From NCBI GenBank assembly GCA_964017045.1, contig OZ024802.1, positions 10,614,435 to 10,678,434 on the forward strand: DNA of 64,000 nt, in the 5' to 3' direction. The translations under genes were made by a program, and so were the position numbers. Origin of the DNA: Omphiscola glabra (taxonomy: Eukaryota > Mollusca > Gastropoda > Lymnaeidae). Positions 35,467-48,436 of this stretch are shown here, piece by piece; position 1 is the first letter of the stretch, and each line of letters opens with the position of its first letter. The notes beneath the pieces are model-generated. The model had not been told where the DNA came from. It did not search any database and worked only from the letters and a program-made list of their open reading frames with translations.

Positions 35467-38400
35467 GTATATCAATGAATGGCTGCCCAGTTGTGGGCTA
35501 ACTCTGGTTGCTGACGCTATTGATCTGTTGGGTGCAGAAATGCCGGTGCCTTACACCGTCTATTTATCGGATTAACTTGCATTGGCACAATGGAGGACCA
35601 CTGGTCTATTTAATGATTGTGGTCAGTAGGGGTGTCAGCGGTTGGTATACACTAGGGGTCGTACCAGGGAATGTGTTAGCTGGTTGAGAAAGTTACGCAA
35701 ACCAGGGAGTGTGGAATTATAACGGTTTTAATTTATGGGAAGTTGTTGAAAAAATATCTTTTGAAAGATAAATACTAAAAATCACAATACCAAGATATTT
35801 TACTTAATTTATAAGCTGAAATATGAAATTTTTAACACGCACACACACACCCCCCCACCCCCATATTTTTTTTTTCAGTTTTAGAGATCAATTTAGAGTT
35901 CTCCTGGTGGTGGGGTACTTGTTCGGAAAATTTCTGTTTCAACTTTTCTAGCAGACGTAAATGACTTAACATATCACCAGCTTTTCAACATTATTTTTCC
36001 TTGCGCCCCTTATTAGAAGGTGAATAATGTATTTTTTAAATTTAACATTTTATAACACATTACAAATACTATTACATGAACACTTGACAAAAAATATCGT
36101 GTAACAGAGAAAACCCTCTTACCCAGTCTTACCAATTCTTAATGATTTAATACTGCCCAAGTATAGGTGTGCGGTGGTGTTGATAAAGCAGAAATATATC
36201 GGAGGCAAAGGCTTAAGGAAAATAAAAGTATAGATATTGGCATAGGAGGTAATCTATAAGATTTATAATGTGTTACCTACCCCAGTGCTGTATGATAACA
36301 TACTCATCTTGTCTGTTTCTTGAAACGTGTGTGTTGACGTTTATTCCTCTAACCCCGGCAGATATTCCTCCATGAAGGGCCGTAGTTTAATCCAATGGCT
36401 ACCCATCTTTTATCCATTTCTCCACGTCACAATGGGTAGCCATACATTTCATTTTAAAAGCGACATTGCTGCCAGAGCGCCCCATTAGCGTGGCTTGCCA
36501 GAGTACACATTACAATAGCAAGTGTCTTTTTCTCTTAGTATCTCCCTAGCCATGGCTACACGGGCACATTGGAACACAGAATCCAGCACAGCACTGTATG
36601 AAACTATTCAACTTTAATCGGAAGGCAATTTTAAAACAGCGGGAAATTTAGATATTCAATTGTCGGTGCTACCGGCGGTGCAACTGCCCGGCTGTTCCTA
36701 GAACTATTTGTTTACTCTATTGGCGCTGAATGAGTGCTGATTTGAACTCGTGGCGGGTTGGCATGAATGTAAACACTTGGCGGTTGTCTACCTGCGAGTT
36801 TGTTACAACAATACGATGGACTTAAATTCTGAGTTGATACCAGGAGTTAACTTCTCCCGACACGTTGGCGCAGTCCGCGTGCCGGGGATAAGTCGTGCCG
36901 CTATTTGTGGCCTTGTACGATAACATGCTCTTTGGATTATTGGCTACATCATAAAGTCATTATTGCAAAGAGGTACGCGGCACAGCCTTCATTTGCCCGT
37001 TATGTTTTTTTTTTTGCAATAAGCGGGCGCCTGTCAGCAAAGAAAGGAAAAGAAAAGAAGTAATTAGGCAGGTAAAAGCGAGTACATTTTACCGGCTTTG
37101 AATGGGCGCCCTACTAATGTGCTCGTTAATAGCGCCAACAGAAATGTGTGTTGTCGAATTGAATGATTAGTCGCTAGTGATTTGTAGGACTGGGGTATGC
37201 TGTAAGGCCAATCTTAGCAATAGTGTGGAGAAGTTCTGGGACATTGTCTGTGGTTTTATTTTGGGTTATTGTCATTGTTTAAAAAAAAATAATAAAGTGA
37301 ATATTATGTACTCTAATGACAGATATCATGTGGATATAGTTGTTATTATTATTTTGTAATGATCGTATGCAATAGTGGAGCTTTGTTCACTTTAAATACT
37401 TTTGTCAACATGACAAAATTGATGAGTTTCACACACCCAAATGACGCAGCTTTGATCCACTGCTTAGCTGGTGCACATTATTTGCAAGAAATCGACACGG
37501 CGCTTAAGGTTACACAACTCGCGCTTATGGCGACCCGACACGTGATCGAGGTGGCACGACACGCACTCGAGGTGGCACGACACGTTCGTCAAAGGTGGCG
37601 CGTCATGACATTTCTAATCTCAAGTCGTAGACTTGAGTCATAACTAAATACCATATAATAATAAATGGAATAATGATAATGAACAAGAATCGACACATGT
37701 CAAGGAACTATCCAATCTATGTCCTTACGTTCTGATGACAGCCTCATATGTTATGTTCTATCGAGACCGTCTTTAGTTTATTTCTCTATTAAGGTAGAGT
37801 TGGTGAAACAAGAAGCCTATACTTTACTTTGTGGGCAAATGGGAGATCGGCACTAGAGACACCGTCTCAACACCCGTAAGCGTATCCACATCCCAACACA
37901 GCCTATAATTTAAAAAAAATGTGTTGGTAGATCCAGAAGAGGGAGATGCTGACGCAACAGAAAATATTTCTTAGTACACCGGTAAATTTGTGTGTTCCCC
38001 AATGAGAAGGATAAAGGCTCAACATCATCCTGTTCTTTCGTATAACTTATAATTACATGATGTAAGACCTATTTACACACGAAACAGGTGGTGTGATAAT
38101 GTACGTAGACTTTCACCTGCAAGGTATGATCTACCGCTTTTATCTCAAATCCTGTTTGGCCGCACGGCCTGAGTTAAGGGGAATCGTGGTGTAACAAAAA
38201 CAGTTTTTTGAGATAATTGGTGTTATTAGGAGAAAATGAGGGGGAGGGGGTGGTGGGAATTAATCAGGTTCTTTTCTACATTCTTTTCTTTGCAATAGGA
38301 AAATAAGAAGGTATAGAAACCCTTGACATGGTTCTACAGCAGCCAAGTCGCGAGAGAATCTTAATTTGAAGTCTCTAAGTTATCTAAGTAGAACCAGATG

Positions 38401-38744
38401 ATGAGATTCTTTGGTTATATTTCGATTTATTTATAAGTACCAATTTTTGGTAGGACGTTCCATTACTATTAATGTTGTGTCACCAAATGAAGGGTGGTAC
38501 ACACGAAACTCTCATGATTAAAACAACTCAGTCTCAGAGCCATAATTATAGACACAATGTTTTTAATGGTGGTCGCTGGATGTAGCATGATCACCGTTAC
38601 CGATTCAAGCTGGTATACGATTTACTAATGAAACAGGGTTACATCGTAAAGTTCCATGAATTAAAAATGTGATATGTCATCTTGTGACATGTCACCACAA
38701 AGAGACAGGGGGCTCGTTTGTGATGAGTGTAAAGCTGACACGTG
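35467..38744. other. Intronic stretch, no gene assigned
   Basis: A CA tract and poly-C lie at about 35838-35860. The part at 36400-37150 is noticeably GC- and CpG-richer and has an inverted repeat (AATGGCTACCCAT near 36394, ATGGGTAGCCAT near 36432). No exon is convincing. The open frames at 37177-37643 resemble nothing known, and the latter contains a small repeat of GAGGTGGCACGACACG. Confidence 0.45.
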
Positions 38745-39390
38745 TCGGTGATGTTATGATTCGTCCATCCTCTCCTGTGACGCTAAAGCCTCTGTATGTC
38801 TTTGGCCTGCCTCACTTTGCACTGAGACCTAACTGATGCCATTCTTTTCCAATCTTGGATACCCAGCTGCTGTAGATCCCAATCTCCACATCATCCAACC
38901 GTCTAAGCCTAAGTCTGCCTTTGAGTCGATTTTTTTGTCTGAGGTTTTAGTGGTGCACCCTCTTCACTTCTTTTGTTTGACATTCTTTGTAAGTGTCCTG
39001 CCTAGCTTAGCTTGCCCTTTATTTCGGCTATTAGCGCGGGAGCCTGTTATAGACTATACAATTCCTGGTTGGTTCGTATTCTCCATCTATATTCATCCTC
39101 TATTGCTCCGTATATTTCTCTCCCTTGTGTTTAATAGGTTTTCTGCCGTTTTTGTCCAAGTTTCATCTGCATATGTTACAACTGGTCTGATTACAGTTTT
39201 ATATATACTTTTCTTTGTTTTTCTTGTAATGTTTTTACTGACTACTGAAGTATGCCCTGTTTCCGGCCGATATTCTTTCTTTAATATTTTTCATTTATTA
39301 AGGATCCTAGGTATTTGAATTGATTAACCTTGTCAAAAATGAGGTTTCTAATTTGAAAGGTTTCATGCCTGTTCTTCTTTTAACATAGTC
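38745..39390 (-). pseudogene. 5'-truncated LINE (RTE-like) reverse transcriptase remnant
   Basis: Minus-strand translation gives, across several frames, the end of a non-LTR retrotransposon polyprotein. It starts NQFKYLGSLINEK (typical F.YLGS.I). Next comes TVIRPVVTYADETWT, matching the K..IRPV.TYA.E.WT motif, then a WAGHLQRM-like segment. The C-terminal tail reads DDVEI followed by DLQQLGIQDWKRMAS and RQAKD, like the R.RW.D.V..DL..LG...W...A.DR..W...V..AK end of RTE-type enzymes. Stops and frameshifts make it inactive. The large plus-strand open frame at 38836-39318 is its antisense shadow. Confidence 0.8.
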
Positions 39391-42300
39391 ATGTTACTCC
39401 GGTTGAAGGAGAATTTCCTGTTAATTGCCGAGTCTGTCCTCGTCAGTGACATTGCTACCAAGATCCCCATAATATGATTAACGGACCTGAGCTCATGGCT
39501 TGGCCTCATGATTTTTAAACATTTCAAATATAGACTGATTAGTAACAACACCCCGCTCTCTCTCTCTCCCCCCCCCCCCCCCCCCAAAAAAAAAAAAGCG
39601 GGAAGGGGTGTTTTGTTGTTGAAATCCCAGTGCATATATTATCTAAACAACTCTGTCCATTGTCAGCAAATTATTTGGCTATTCAAAAAAATATAAAGGA
39701 AACAGGAAGGGAATTCACACCAAACATCATGTATCTAACACCTGGAAGAAGCTTTATTATGGTCAAAAGTATAGCACAATCCCATCAAATATGCGATCCC
39801 TTTGAGACAGTAATAACCAAACAAAATGCTAATTCGTCGGGAAAAAATGCCATCTCATTTTCAAATATTAATATTTATCAATCTCTTTAATGAGAAAAAT
39901 AGTAGAAAACCGTGACAGAAATAGCTCACGTATATTATATTACATTTTGAACCATTATTTCACCACACGAAATCAACGGAAAACGAAAATATAAGGTGAA
40001 ACAAGGTTGTCAACGGATCATTGAGTGAATGTTTCCCATTATGTTGTTGGACGCCACTAACTAGAATAATTCATCCATTGTTAAGTCAGTGCCAACATTC
40101 TCGGCTCCCCGCTTGCATAGTACAGAAGTACATACACTTTATTCACGCGTATCCCAATCCTCCTTAGGTTTTCTTTCATGAATTACGCTTATCGACATAC
40201 ACCAGTACTATACCGTACATAAAGTGGTCATTTCACCTTTATATAAGAAGGGTCAATGGGTAACAATATTGTGTCCGAACTTTTGTCTTAAATATTGTAT
40301 ACGTAAAGCTATTTTTATTAAATTATGTTGTTTTTTTAATTAAATTATGTTTTTTTCTATTAAATTATGTACTTGATCTTTGAGGAAATGTTCTCTGCAT
40401 GATCTAGAACCCCGCACTTTTTGCCCAAGCACTAAAAAATATAACCAGTGTTAGTGTGTCTGTTTGTATGCTGGTGGAGGTGTGTACATGTGCGTATAAT
40501 AATAACCGATACAAAGTAAAACGAACCGTACCCAAGGCAGATGCTAATGTTAAACCTTATCAGTAAGAATTATTGCTGCCATGGTCATAAAAGATGGGGT
40601 GTCTTATATGCATTCCTGGAAGTGTTTCGAGCAACGTACGAAATCCAGGCATTCCATAGAATGACTAAGCAATGTATGTGTCTTATGTGTTTCCACGTTG
40701 ACTATAATCATCAGTCACTCTGACTGTGTTCAGTTCGGTGTGATTACGACGCATGGACATGCAAAAGATTTGATGAAAGAGACCAAGCATTCATGGATCA
40801 CGACACTCGTGTTCCAGACATTTCACATAGCACATGCCCAAATCATTGTTATATATAGCACATGCTATATCTATGCATATTTCTATATAGCACATGCTCT
40901 ATGCATATCGCTGGATAGCACATTTGCTATACACATCATCAAACTCGGGGGTTTTCATACGACGTCTGGTGAATAACTTTGGCAACGGGACGGCGGAGGA
41001 CGTTATAATAATTATTTGTAAATTGTATCATTTATCGCTTCTATTTCGGGCCACACACGCCAGACACGGCAACTTCTGCTCTGCTTGTCCATTACGGTAA
41101 CTAACACACCCTATCAAATTGTTATCTTTAAGTACCACTGCCAAACTGTCAAATGGAGACGTTCGATTTTTCATCTAGTTGCGTCTTGCTAGACAATACA
41201 ATGGCTGCTGTTAACTGCCTTGTCGTGGCATAAGCGCATCGACATTCTAGAGATGGCATGTTTGAATTTTTTGGGTGGTATATTTTGCTGTTATGTGTGG
41301 TGTCCCCTACCCCATTTTTTCGTAACGTTCCCTTTTTCATTGGCCAATAGTCTCGGTGGCAGAATTGTTTGTCTTTATGTACAAAAATATGTACCCGGGC
41401 GATCCGCCACTGAGAATCTGTTGGGAGACTACTTTTATGTGTTACGTTATTTGCCAGCCCTGTGACACGTGAGTTGTGACAGTGACACACGAGTTTCCTC
41501 AATTTCAACCTGGTGGCGACAAACCAGTTAACTATAATAATTAAAAAGCCGATCAGGAACCTAATCGACCACCGACTCCCTTGCTACAAACGGGTCATTA
41601 GAAATAACAAATAAGTGTTAATAGAACTCTTCATAGTGCGGCTAATTGATCACTTTGTTAAATATCAAAGGCGTATAAAGTTATGTCTCTTTCTAATTTC
41701 TACTCAATTTAAAAATAAGAAATTGAACACCTTTGCTGTAATGTAGTAACAGAGAATATATGTAGATGACATTAACTTTCTTACACACACGTATCAATGA
41801 CATATCAGATAATGTGCTGGGGAAATTAAAACAGTAAATTCCATGAAAGACACATGCCACCTTAATACCTGAACGAAGAGAATATCAAGAACCAATAGAA
41901 CAAACACATTTTACAGCTGGCTATTCGAATGATGGTAACGTTATATCTCGTCTCTAATTCATTGTTTCCATTACTAGGTAGCCTCGCCAGCGTTAATTTC
42001 AAAGTCAAATTGGCTATTATTCCAACATGGCTGGAGCCTGCCTAGTTTGAACACTAATGGTGTCACCAGAAGGCACGGCATTTTATTTGTTGTCACTGCC
42101 GCCCTCGCGTCTCATGCTAAACTTGAGGGGGGGATCAATATGGACTTAAAAATCTCTACAGTGTCGCTTAACCTGAGTAATGACGAGGGCAATACCGATA
42201 CACTCAGCCAGAGATAACCTTAACCCTATGGCCTAGCAACTCACTGTCATAGGACCACATCGGTTTATTACTGTTTGTTGTTTTTAGTGTGTCCCTTCTA

Positions 42301-43822
42301 GCTGCTTTAAATCGGATACGACGAATACAGTGTTTCCATTTCATGAAAATACTCTTCGGTCAATATCTTTCAATTTAAATTGTTGCTCTAAGAGTGTGTG
42401 CGAGAGTGGCGCTTGTGTCATAGTGATGCGTTGGATCACGGTGTGTAGTAAAGTACGATTGAGACAGATTTACAACGGGTCGTATTTCATTCCATTACAC
42501 TGCTATATCGCCCAAATCAATGACCACCCTCATGCAGTTTAACCTAATTCTCCGTGTCTTTACTGGACCCGTGTGAACGTTCTTACACCAGAAGAACTTG
42601 ATGCCACTTAAACAGGGTGTTTTATAAACGACAAACTCATATTTTCCCTGAACACTTTTGATGTGCTGAGTGTTGTGGGAATCGTTTCAGTCGCTATTAA
42701 AAAAAATCAGTATACGTTTATATGTATATCATATTTGTAATGATGTATTATATAGCTTATGCTTCGAACATTTTGTGCACGCCTCAAGCTTGTTTCACAT
42801 TAGAATAATGTCCTTGGTGTTACGTGGATATCGTAACATGATACATTAACAGCTGGAACAGCTACAGTTCTATCCATCCCAACACGAACTCGGATTACCC
42901 ACAAGAATTCATATGAGTAATTTAAAGAAGTAATAGTCATTCAATGGTCTACATATTGCACAAATCAATATGAGGCGGGTGCATTGAAGTTATCTTTAAG
43001 TATTTAACGAAAACGGTTGACGGCTCTAGTGAATATCTGAATGTGTATAATAGCAAGTTAAATGTATAACACATCGTTCCCTGAACACACACTAACTTTG
43101 GTCACTGTAAGATGAACACGGTATCGACACGCACACACACGGTATTAGCCGCTTTATGAAAACAACACCTATCTATATAGCCCTTGTTCCACCATGCTGC
43201 CGCATCATTTAAATTCCACTTCAAGGAGCAATGTCCGCCCTAGAGACTCACAAGAACACAAAGCGCTGATCTCTAGTGTAATATCACTTATCTATTCTGT
43301 TGGTGATATCAAACAATATTTCCATGTTAAATCTGGCATCCTTAAAAAATCGTCCCTGGCCCCTTGCACGCGTCATTGGTGGCTATACTTAGTTATGACG
43401 CCGCGTGCTTGATCGATAGGGGATTCTCGCGTACATCTGCTTTTGTTGAGAGTTATCTCCATCGAAATACCCCCCTCGCCCCCACCACGATGAAAGGATA
43501 GGAAAACCCCCTTGTTCTATTCGTCCGATCAGTGATTCTTAAACTGTTGAACAGCCTGACATAATGATACATACGGTAATTACCACAGAGACAAAGTGAC
43601 AGAAAATCCCACTTGTTTAACTTAATGGACCTGAAACACAGGTACAATTATTTCACTACTTACTATTACAAATACAATAATACAATACAACAGAACATAA
43701 GCCGTTTTTAAAAAAAAATATATTTAAAATAATTTTTTCGGGGTGGTGGAGGATTTTAATTTGAGACATGAACAATTTGTTTAAATGAAACAACATATAT
43801 TAAGATTTAATTATGGTTACAC
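39391..43822. other. Intronic stretch, no gene assigned
   Basis: A CT tract followed by poly-C and poly-A lies at about 39557-39597. Three imperfect copies of TATATAGCACATGCTATA occur at 40850-40930. A hAT-like end (CAGTGATTCTTAAACTG) lies at 43530-43546 without a clear partner. Other open frames are unrecognised. Confidence 0.45.
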
Positions 43823-43974
43823 AATGCCTTCATCAGTACAACAAAAAACAATTATAAATTAAATTTATATAACATATCCTACCTATAGCTCAAAAGTGAA
43901 TAAAAGAAAAAATAACAATGTGCACAAGTCTCTAGTCTAACGAAAACAAAGCTCAGATAGAAAGTGGGTGGAAG
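43823..43974. repeat. Dispersed repeat A, copy 2
   Basis: It starts AATGCCTTCATCAGTACAAC and shares the ATAACATATCCT and GAAAGTGGGTGGAAG blocks with copy 1 at 15508-15635. It has an extra insertion before the last block. It directly abuts the ATC-repeat tail of the LINE fragment at 43976. Confidence 0.75.
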
Positions 43975-43975
43975 C

Positions 43976-44250
43976 CATCATCATCATCATCATGTTCCTT
44001 AGTCCTTGGACCGTTGGACGCCACATATGACATTAAAACTATCCTTCTCCATTCCTCTCGGTCTTCTGCACTACGCATAGCATCGCCTTGTTTTAATCCC
44101 GTCCACTCTTTGATGTTATCTTCCCATCTTTTTCTCAGTCTTCCTCTTCTTCTCACTCCTCTAGTTGTGCCCTGCATGATTTCTTGGCGAGCCCTTGATT
44201 TCTGGTCACGTGGCCATACCACTCAAAATTGCGCTTTTTACAGACACCAG
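43976..44250 (-). pseudogene. 5'-truncated LINE C-terminal fragment with (ATG)n tail
   Basis: Minus-strand frames encode RNFEWYGHVTRNQGLAK, then, after a frameshift, QGTTRGVRRRGRLRKRWEDN, IKEWTGLKQGDAMRSAEDRE and EWRRIV. This is the well-known C-terminal signature of a non-LTR retrotransposon (WFGHV.R....L........GRR.RGR.RK.W.DN.KEWT....L..A..R..WR). The copy ends in a GATGATGATGATG tail (ATC repeats on the plus strand at 43978-43993), as found at 3' ends of several LINE families. It differs from the LINE fragment at 38745-39390, so two families are present. Confidence 0.88.
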
Positions 44251-46344
44251 GAGGTCATCCTACTGCCCAATTGCTAGTTGTGTTGTATCCATATTGTTAA
44301 TTCCTATGCAAGTCTATCCTTAACATATTATATTGTTTTTGTTTACACACATTTTTGTCTCATAAATCTACTTCATTGCTTTATCGCAGTCCAACACTTT
44401 AACAATATTTAAAATTAAATTAATTTTTTAAAACGTTATATATAACTTTCGCATCTAGTGTTAAAATTGTTTTTATAATTACGTAATGAATTGTTAATGT
44501 CAGTACAAAGATATAATTCGACTAATAATACTTAGACGTCCACCCTCCAAAATAAAAATAAAAAACAACACCAAATGGCGCCCCTTGCCACATTGTAAGA
44601 ATAACCCAAAGCTCATTAACCAAAGCAACTTTTTCTTTCGATATCGACTAGACGTCTCTTCCCCACATTTCTTCTCTCTTGAAGCCTCTGATCATCCAGC
44701 GCGACTTATCCTTTTATTTGCCCATCAGTTGGCTACAATCATCAACAGCAATCATTGTATTTCAATAGACGCTCTCTAGTTTTGGCATTGTGCAATTCTG
44801 ATCAGAATTATTATCCGAGCGATTGCCTTCCATTCACTTCCATTATTTTCTACTGTGGTCCATTGCTGTTGAAATCGATTATTATTTTTACTCTCTCCTT
44901 CTTATTGTCCATGCTGTCTATTTGCAGCCCTATCTCTACTTCTTCATTGGTCCCTTAGTGTACCGCGCATGAAAGATTTGTGTGACCACCCATCTCTGTC
45001 ACGTAGTTAAACATTATGACGTCATCCATGGCATGTTGCTCAACAGTTTTGATGAGCTCACCAGTGAATGGTGACTTAAACATCTTGGTACTTCCCTTAC
45101 ACAGAACCTTTACAACAACCTTGTCCCTTGACAGAATAACACGCAGCTTTATTTATGGTAGTGAGGAATAGTACTAGTCGAATAATTTCAACTAAATTTC
45201 CCAATAAAAACTATGCTTTCGATGTCTAAATCTTATTTTATTTTTTATCCAGATTATCTAATTTGTCATATATTTTAAGATTATTTGAGCAAATTAACCA
45301 TTGTAACTATTATAATTCCCTTGCTGGGCTTTGTCAGCGACTTGGAAAGGCTTAGTGCAAGATTTTTGCTGAAAAAATTGCCGCCCAGCGCTACTGAGCA
45401 TTGTTAGTCTTTTATATTAACTCTCGTATTTCATGCACATTGTTTAATATAAATAAATTAATAGCACTCAATTAGGAGCGTAAAATGATATGAGAATTTA
45501 TTCAGCTGCAGTTTGACTCTCATTCTCTTAAAATGAATAATGATAGGACCTCTGTTCCCTCAGAAGAGAGAACATAGAATTAAAAAAGATGGCCTGGGTT
45601 AGGGATGGATGGGGCGATACGTGTAGACTGGTCGCCAATGGGGAGTAAGATCTTCACCATGCAGACTCTTGAGACACATTTGCAGCCCTCTGGTTTACTG
45701 TTAAAGTGGGCCGCGGGTTTCATTGTGTAAGTTGTGGTTCTCACAAGCAGACACTGCGGACCGGTGAACCACCCCGTGACCACTTGTCCGTGCGCGGACT
45801 ACTGACTGCCGGCTTAAGGCTTGCGTGAGTATATCAAATAATGGATTGGTTCTTGTTTGTTCTTAACGTTTGAGACTATGGGCTGTCTGTGGGTCACGCC
45901 GGTGACGGGTGTGGGGAACCCCTGACTAACATAAACACGGGGTAAGGTTTATATGAAAACTAAACAAGCAGCACGTCCGGGTGATATAGAGGAACAACAT
46001 TCGGTCTACCTCTCTGTTCAAGTTGACGGGAAACACTTTCACACGTATAAGCAATCAATAGTCCTTAGTTCTGACAGTGGATCAAATTGGTGGCATGCAT
46101 CGACCAACTTTTTAAAAATTGTTTTCCGCACTTCATTTTGAAAGCAATGATTATTCATTGGCAACAGTCACATAACATATTTGAGACATGGCTCCAGAGA
46201 AATAAAATCTCCGTTTCTTGTGATGTTTTCTTTGTTCTATCCCTTTTATTATATGACTCGAATATTTTAACATATGAACTTTCTCTCTAGTGGGCCGGTA
46301 AGGCAAGCAAGATTAAATACCGGTACTAAAGATATTTTCTCACG
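44251..46344. other. Intronic stretch with one protein-like open frame
   Basis: A minus-strand frame at 45152-44955 (65 codons, stop to stop) reads KLRVILSRDKVVVKVLCKG, then STKMFKSPFTGELIKTVEQH. It has balanced, protein-like composition, but I do not recognise it and it lacks clear splice sites. Another minus-strand frame at 45580-45783, in a GC-richer patch, is also unrecognised. They could be transposon pieces or chance. Confidence 0.35.
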
Positions 46345-47303
46345 TAATTTCATCCTATCACGTGCCGTGCACGTCATATCTGGCTTGACTACAACTATCC
46401 CGCAGCCACCATTTCATCCTATCACATGCAGTGCACGTCGTCTTGCTTGACCACAACTATCCCTCAGCCACCATTTCATCCTATCACATGCAGTGCACGT
46501 CGTCTTGCTTGACCACAACTATCCCGCAGCCACCATTTCATCCTATAACATGCAGAGCACGTGATGTCTGGCTTGACCACAACTATCCCGCAGCCACCAT
46601 TTCATCCTATAACAGGCAGTGCACGTCATGTCTGACTTGACCACAACTATCCCACAGCCACCATTTCATCCTATAACAGGCAGTGCACGTCATGTCTGGC
46701 TTGACCACAACTATCCCGCAGCCACCATTTCATCCTATAACAGGCAGTGCACGTCATGTCTGGCTTGACCACAACTATCCCGCAGCCACCATTTCATCAT
46801 ATAACAGGCAGTGCACGTCATGTCTGGCTTGACCACAACTATCCCGCAGCCACCATTTCATCATATAACAGGCAGTGCACGTTATGTCTGGCTTGACCAC
46901 AACTATCCCGCAGCCACCATTTCATCCTATAACAGGCAGTGCACGTCATGTCTGGCTTGACCACAACTATCCCGCAGCCACCATTTCATCCTATAACAGG
47001 CAGTGCACGTCATGTCTGGCTTGACCACAACTATCCCGCAGCCACCATTTCATCCTATAACATGCAGTGCACTTCATGTCTGGCTTGACCACAACTATCC
47101 CGCAGCCATTTCATCCTATAACATGCAGTGCACTTCATGTCTGGCTTGACCACAACTATCCCGCAGCTACCATTTCATCCTATACCATGCAGTGCACTTC
47201 ATGTCTGGCTTGACCACAACTATCCCGCAGCCACCATTTCATCCTATAACATGCAGTGCACTTCATGTCTGGCTTGACCACAACTATCCCGCAGCCACCA
47301 TAT
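46345..47303. repeat. 64-bp minisatellite, about 15 copies
   Basis: The unit reads CTTGACCACAACTATCCCGC, AGCCACCATTTCATCCTATA, ACAGGCAGTGCACGTCATGT, CTGG. Variants cluster by position: early copies have ATCACATGCAG, middle ones ATAACAGGCAG, and the last ones ATAACATGCAGTGCACTTC. This suggests stepwise local duplication. Open frames inside are repeat translations. A poly-C/poly-A tract follows at 47331-47349. Confidence 0.97.
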
Positions 47304-48436
47304 TCATTTGCTTTTCTGTTGTAGTTGTTCCCCCCCCCCCCAAAAAAAAAGTAAAACCCATATAAATGTATGCATAAGCAATCGGTCCTCACTGTCGTAT
47401 ATCGCATGTGTTTTGTGTTGGGAAATGTCGCTTCTGGAATTTTTAATACGTATTTTTTTTTATATCAGTCATTGAGTTTTTTATGACATAGTTATAAATC
47501 GCAAAAAATCTGATTTAAAAGACTTTCTTTGTGACACAATCAAATGTTTAATACCGATAGTACAGCAGGATTTCTTTCAGCAGCTTATTTTAAAAATGCT
47601 TCAATTAGATATAATGAGTGAACTAATTTAATGTTTTTATATTAAAGATTTGGATTGCCCTTGCAACTGAAGGCAACTCACATTAAGATCAAAGTGTTCC
47701 AGGCTCGCCTCAAGTTGTCCATCAATGTCCTGCAAGTATTGTAACAGGCTGTGACAGCCCTGTCACTTATACTGAAGAATGTCCCCAATGCTTTATAGTT
47801 GTACATTCTTTCATTATCGAAATTAGTCCTCAATTGTAGAGTTTGACTCTGAGCTAAAATGCATGTTAGTTTTTGAACGAATTATGTTTGGAATTTTAGG
47901 TCTTGTGAAGAAACTGTTGCAGTTACTTAAGAACCCGTATAGAAACTCTTGATGTGTGACCCACTGTTATAAGGTTTGGCTACTGGTATTACTTCACAAC
48001 CCCTTTTTTTTTGTCATGGTCGTGAGAATAATCACTACCCCCTCCCTTTTTTTCTCCGCACCGCAATAGATTACTATCATTCAATGCAAAATTAGACCTG
48101 TTAAGTGGGGATATATTCTTCTTGAGATTGTGTATATTGATATGACTTGAACAGTTTTTGTAGTGTTGCTACTGACGATATATACTACACAACGGCCTCA
48201 GTTTAGCGTTGCATTTGAAAAAAACAAGTTTATCCTTAAAACCCATGGGATTTACTTCTAACGAAAATATGACAGTAGTCTACGAGTATGAAAAACAAAT
48301 GGAACCCTGACGGTGTTCTTGAATCTAAACCAATGGTCCGATTAGAGCAGCCACTAAGAAATTCACTTTGACCTGGAATGATATCATTAAGTTTATACTT
48401 GCCTAAAGTTTGGCTTGATTAAAACATCACATACCC
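47304..48436. other. Spacer between tandem arrays, no gene seen
   Basis: AT-rich intron DNA without a recognisable feature. Confidence 0.5.

Noticed and set aside
35001..35478. Cys/Val-rich overlapping plus-strand open frames resembling a secreted peptide
   Set aside because: The Cys-rich part is the 38-bp tandem repeat read in several frames. No signal peptide or splice context was found.
36816..36921. Short plus-strand frame beginning MDLNSELIPGVNFSRHVG in a CpG-richer patch
   Set aside because: Only 35 codons, no donor site in frame and no similarity. Insufficient to call a first exon.
38836..39318. 160-codon plus-strand open frame, hydrophobic and membrane-protein-like
   Set aside because: It is the antisense of a decayed LINE reverse transcriptase tail, which is clearly recognisable on the minus strand.
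44014..44277. Plus-strand open frame of 87 codons
   Set aside because: It lies opposite the LINE C-terminal fragment with the diagnostic KEWTG...EDREEWRRIV residues.
46431..47407. Open frames of 69-75 codons on both strands
   Set aside because: They are contained in, or run out of, the 64-bp minisatellite and simply repeat its translation.
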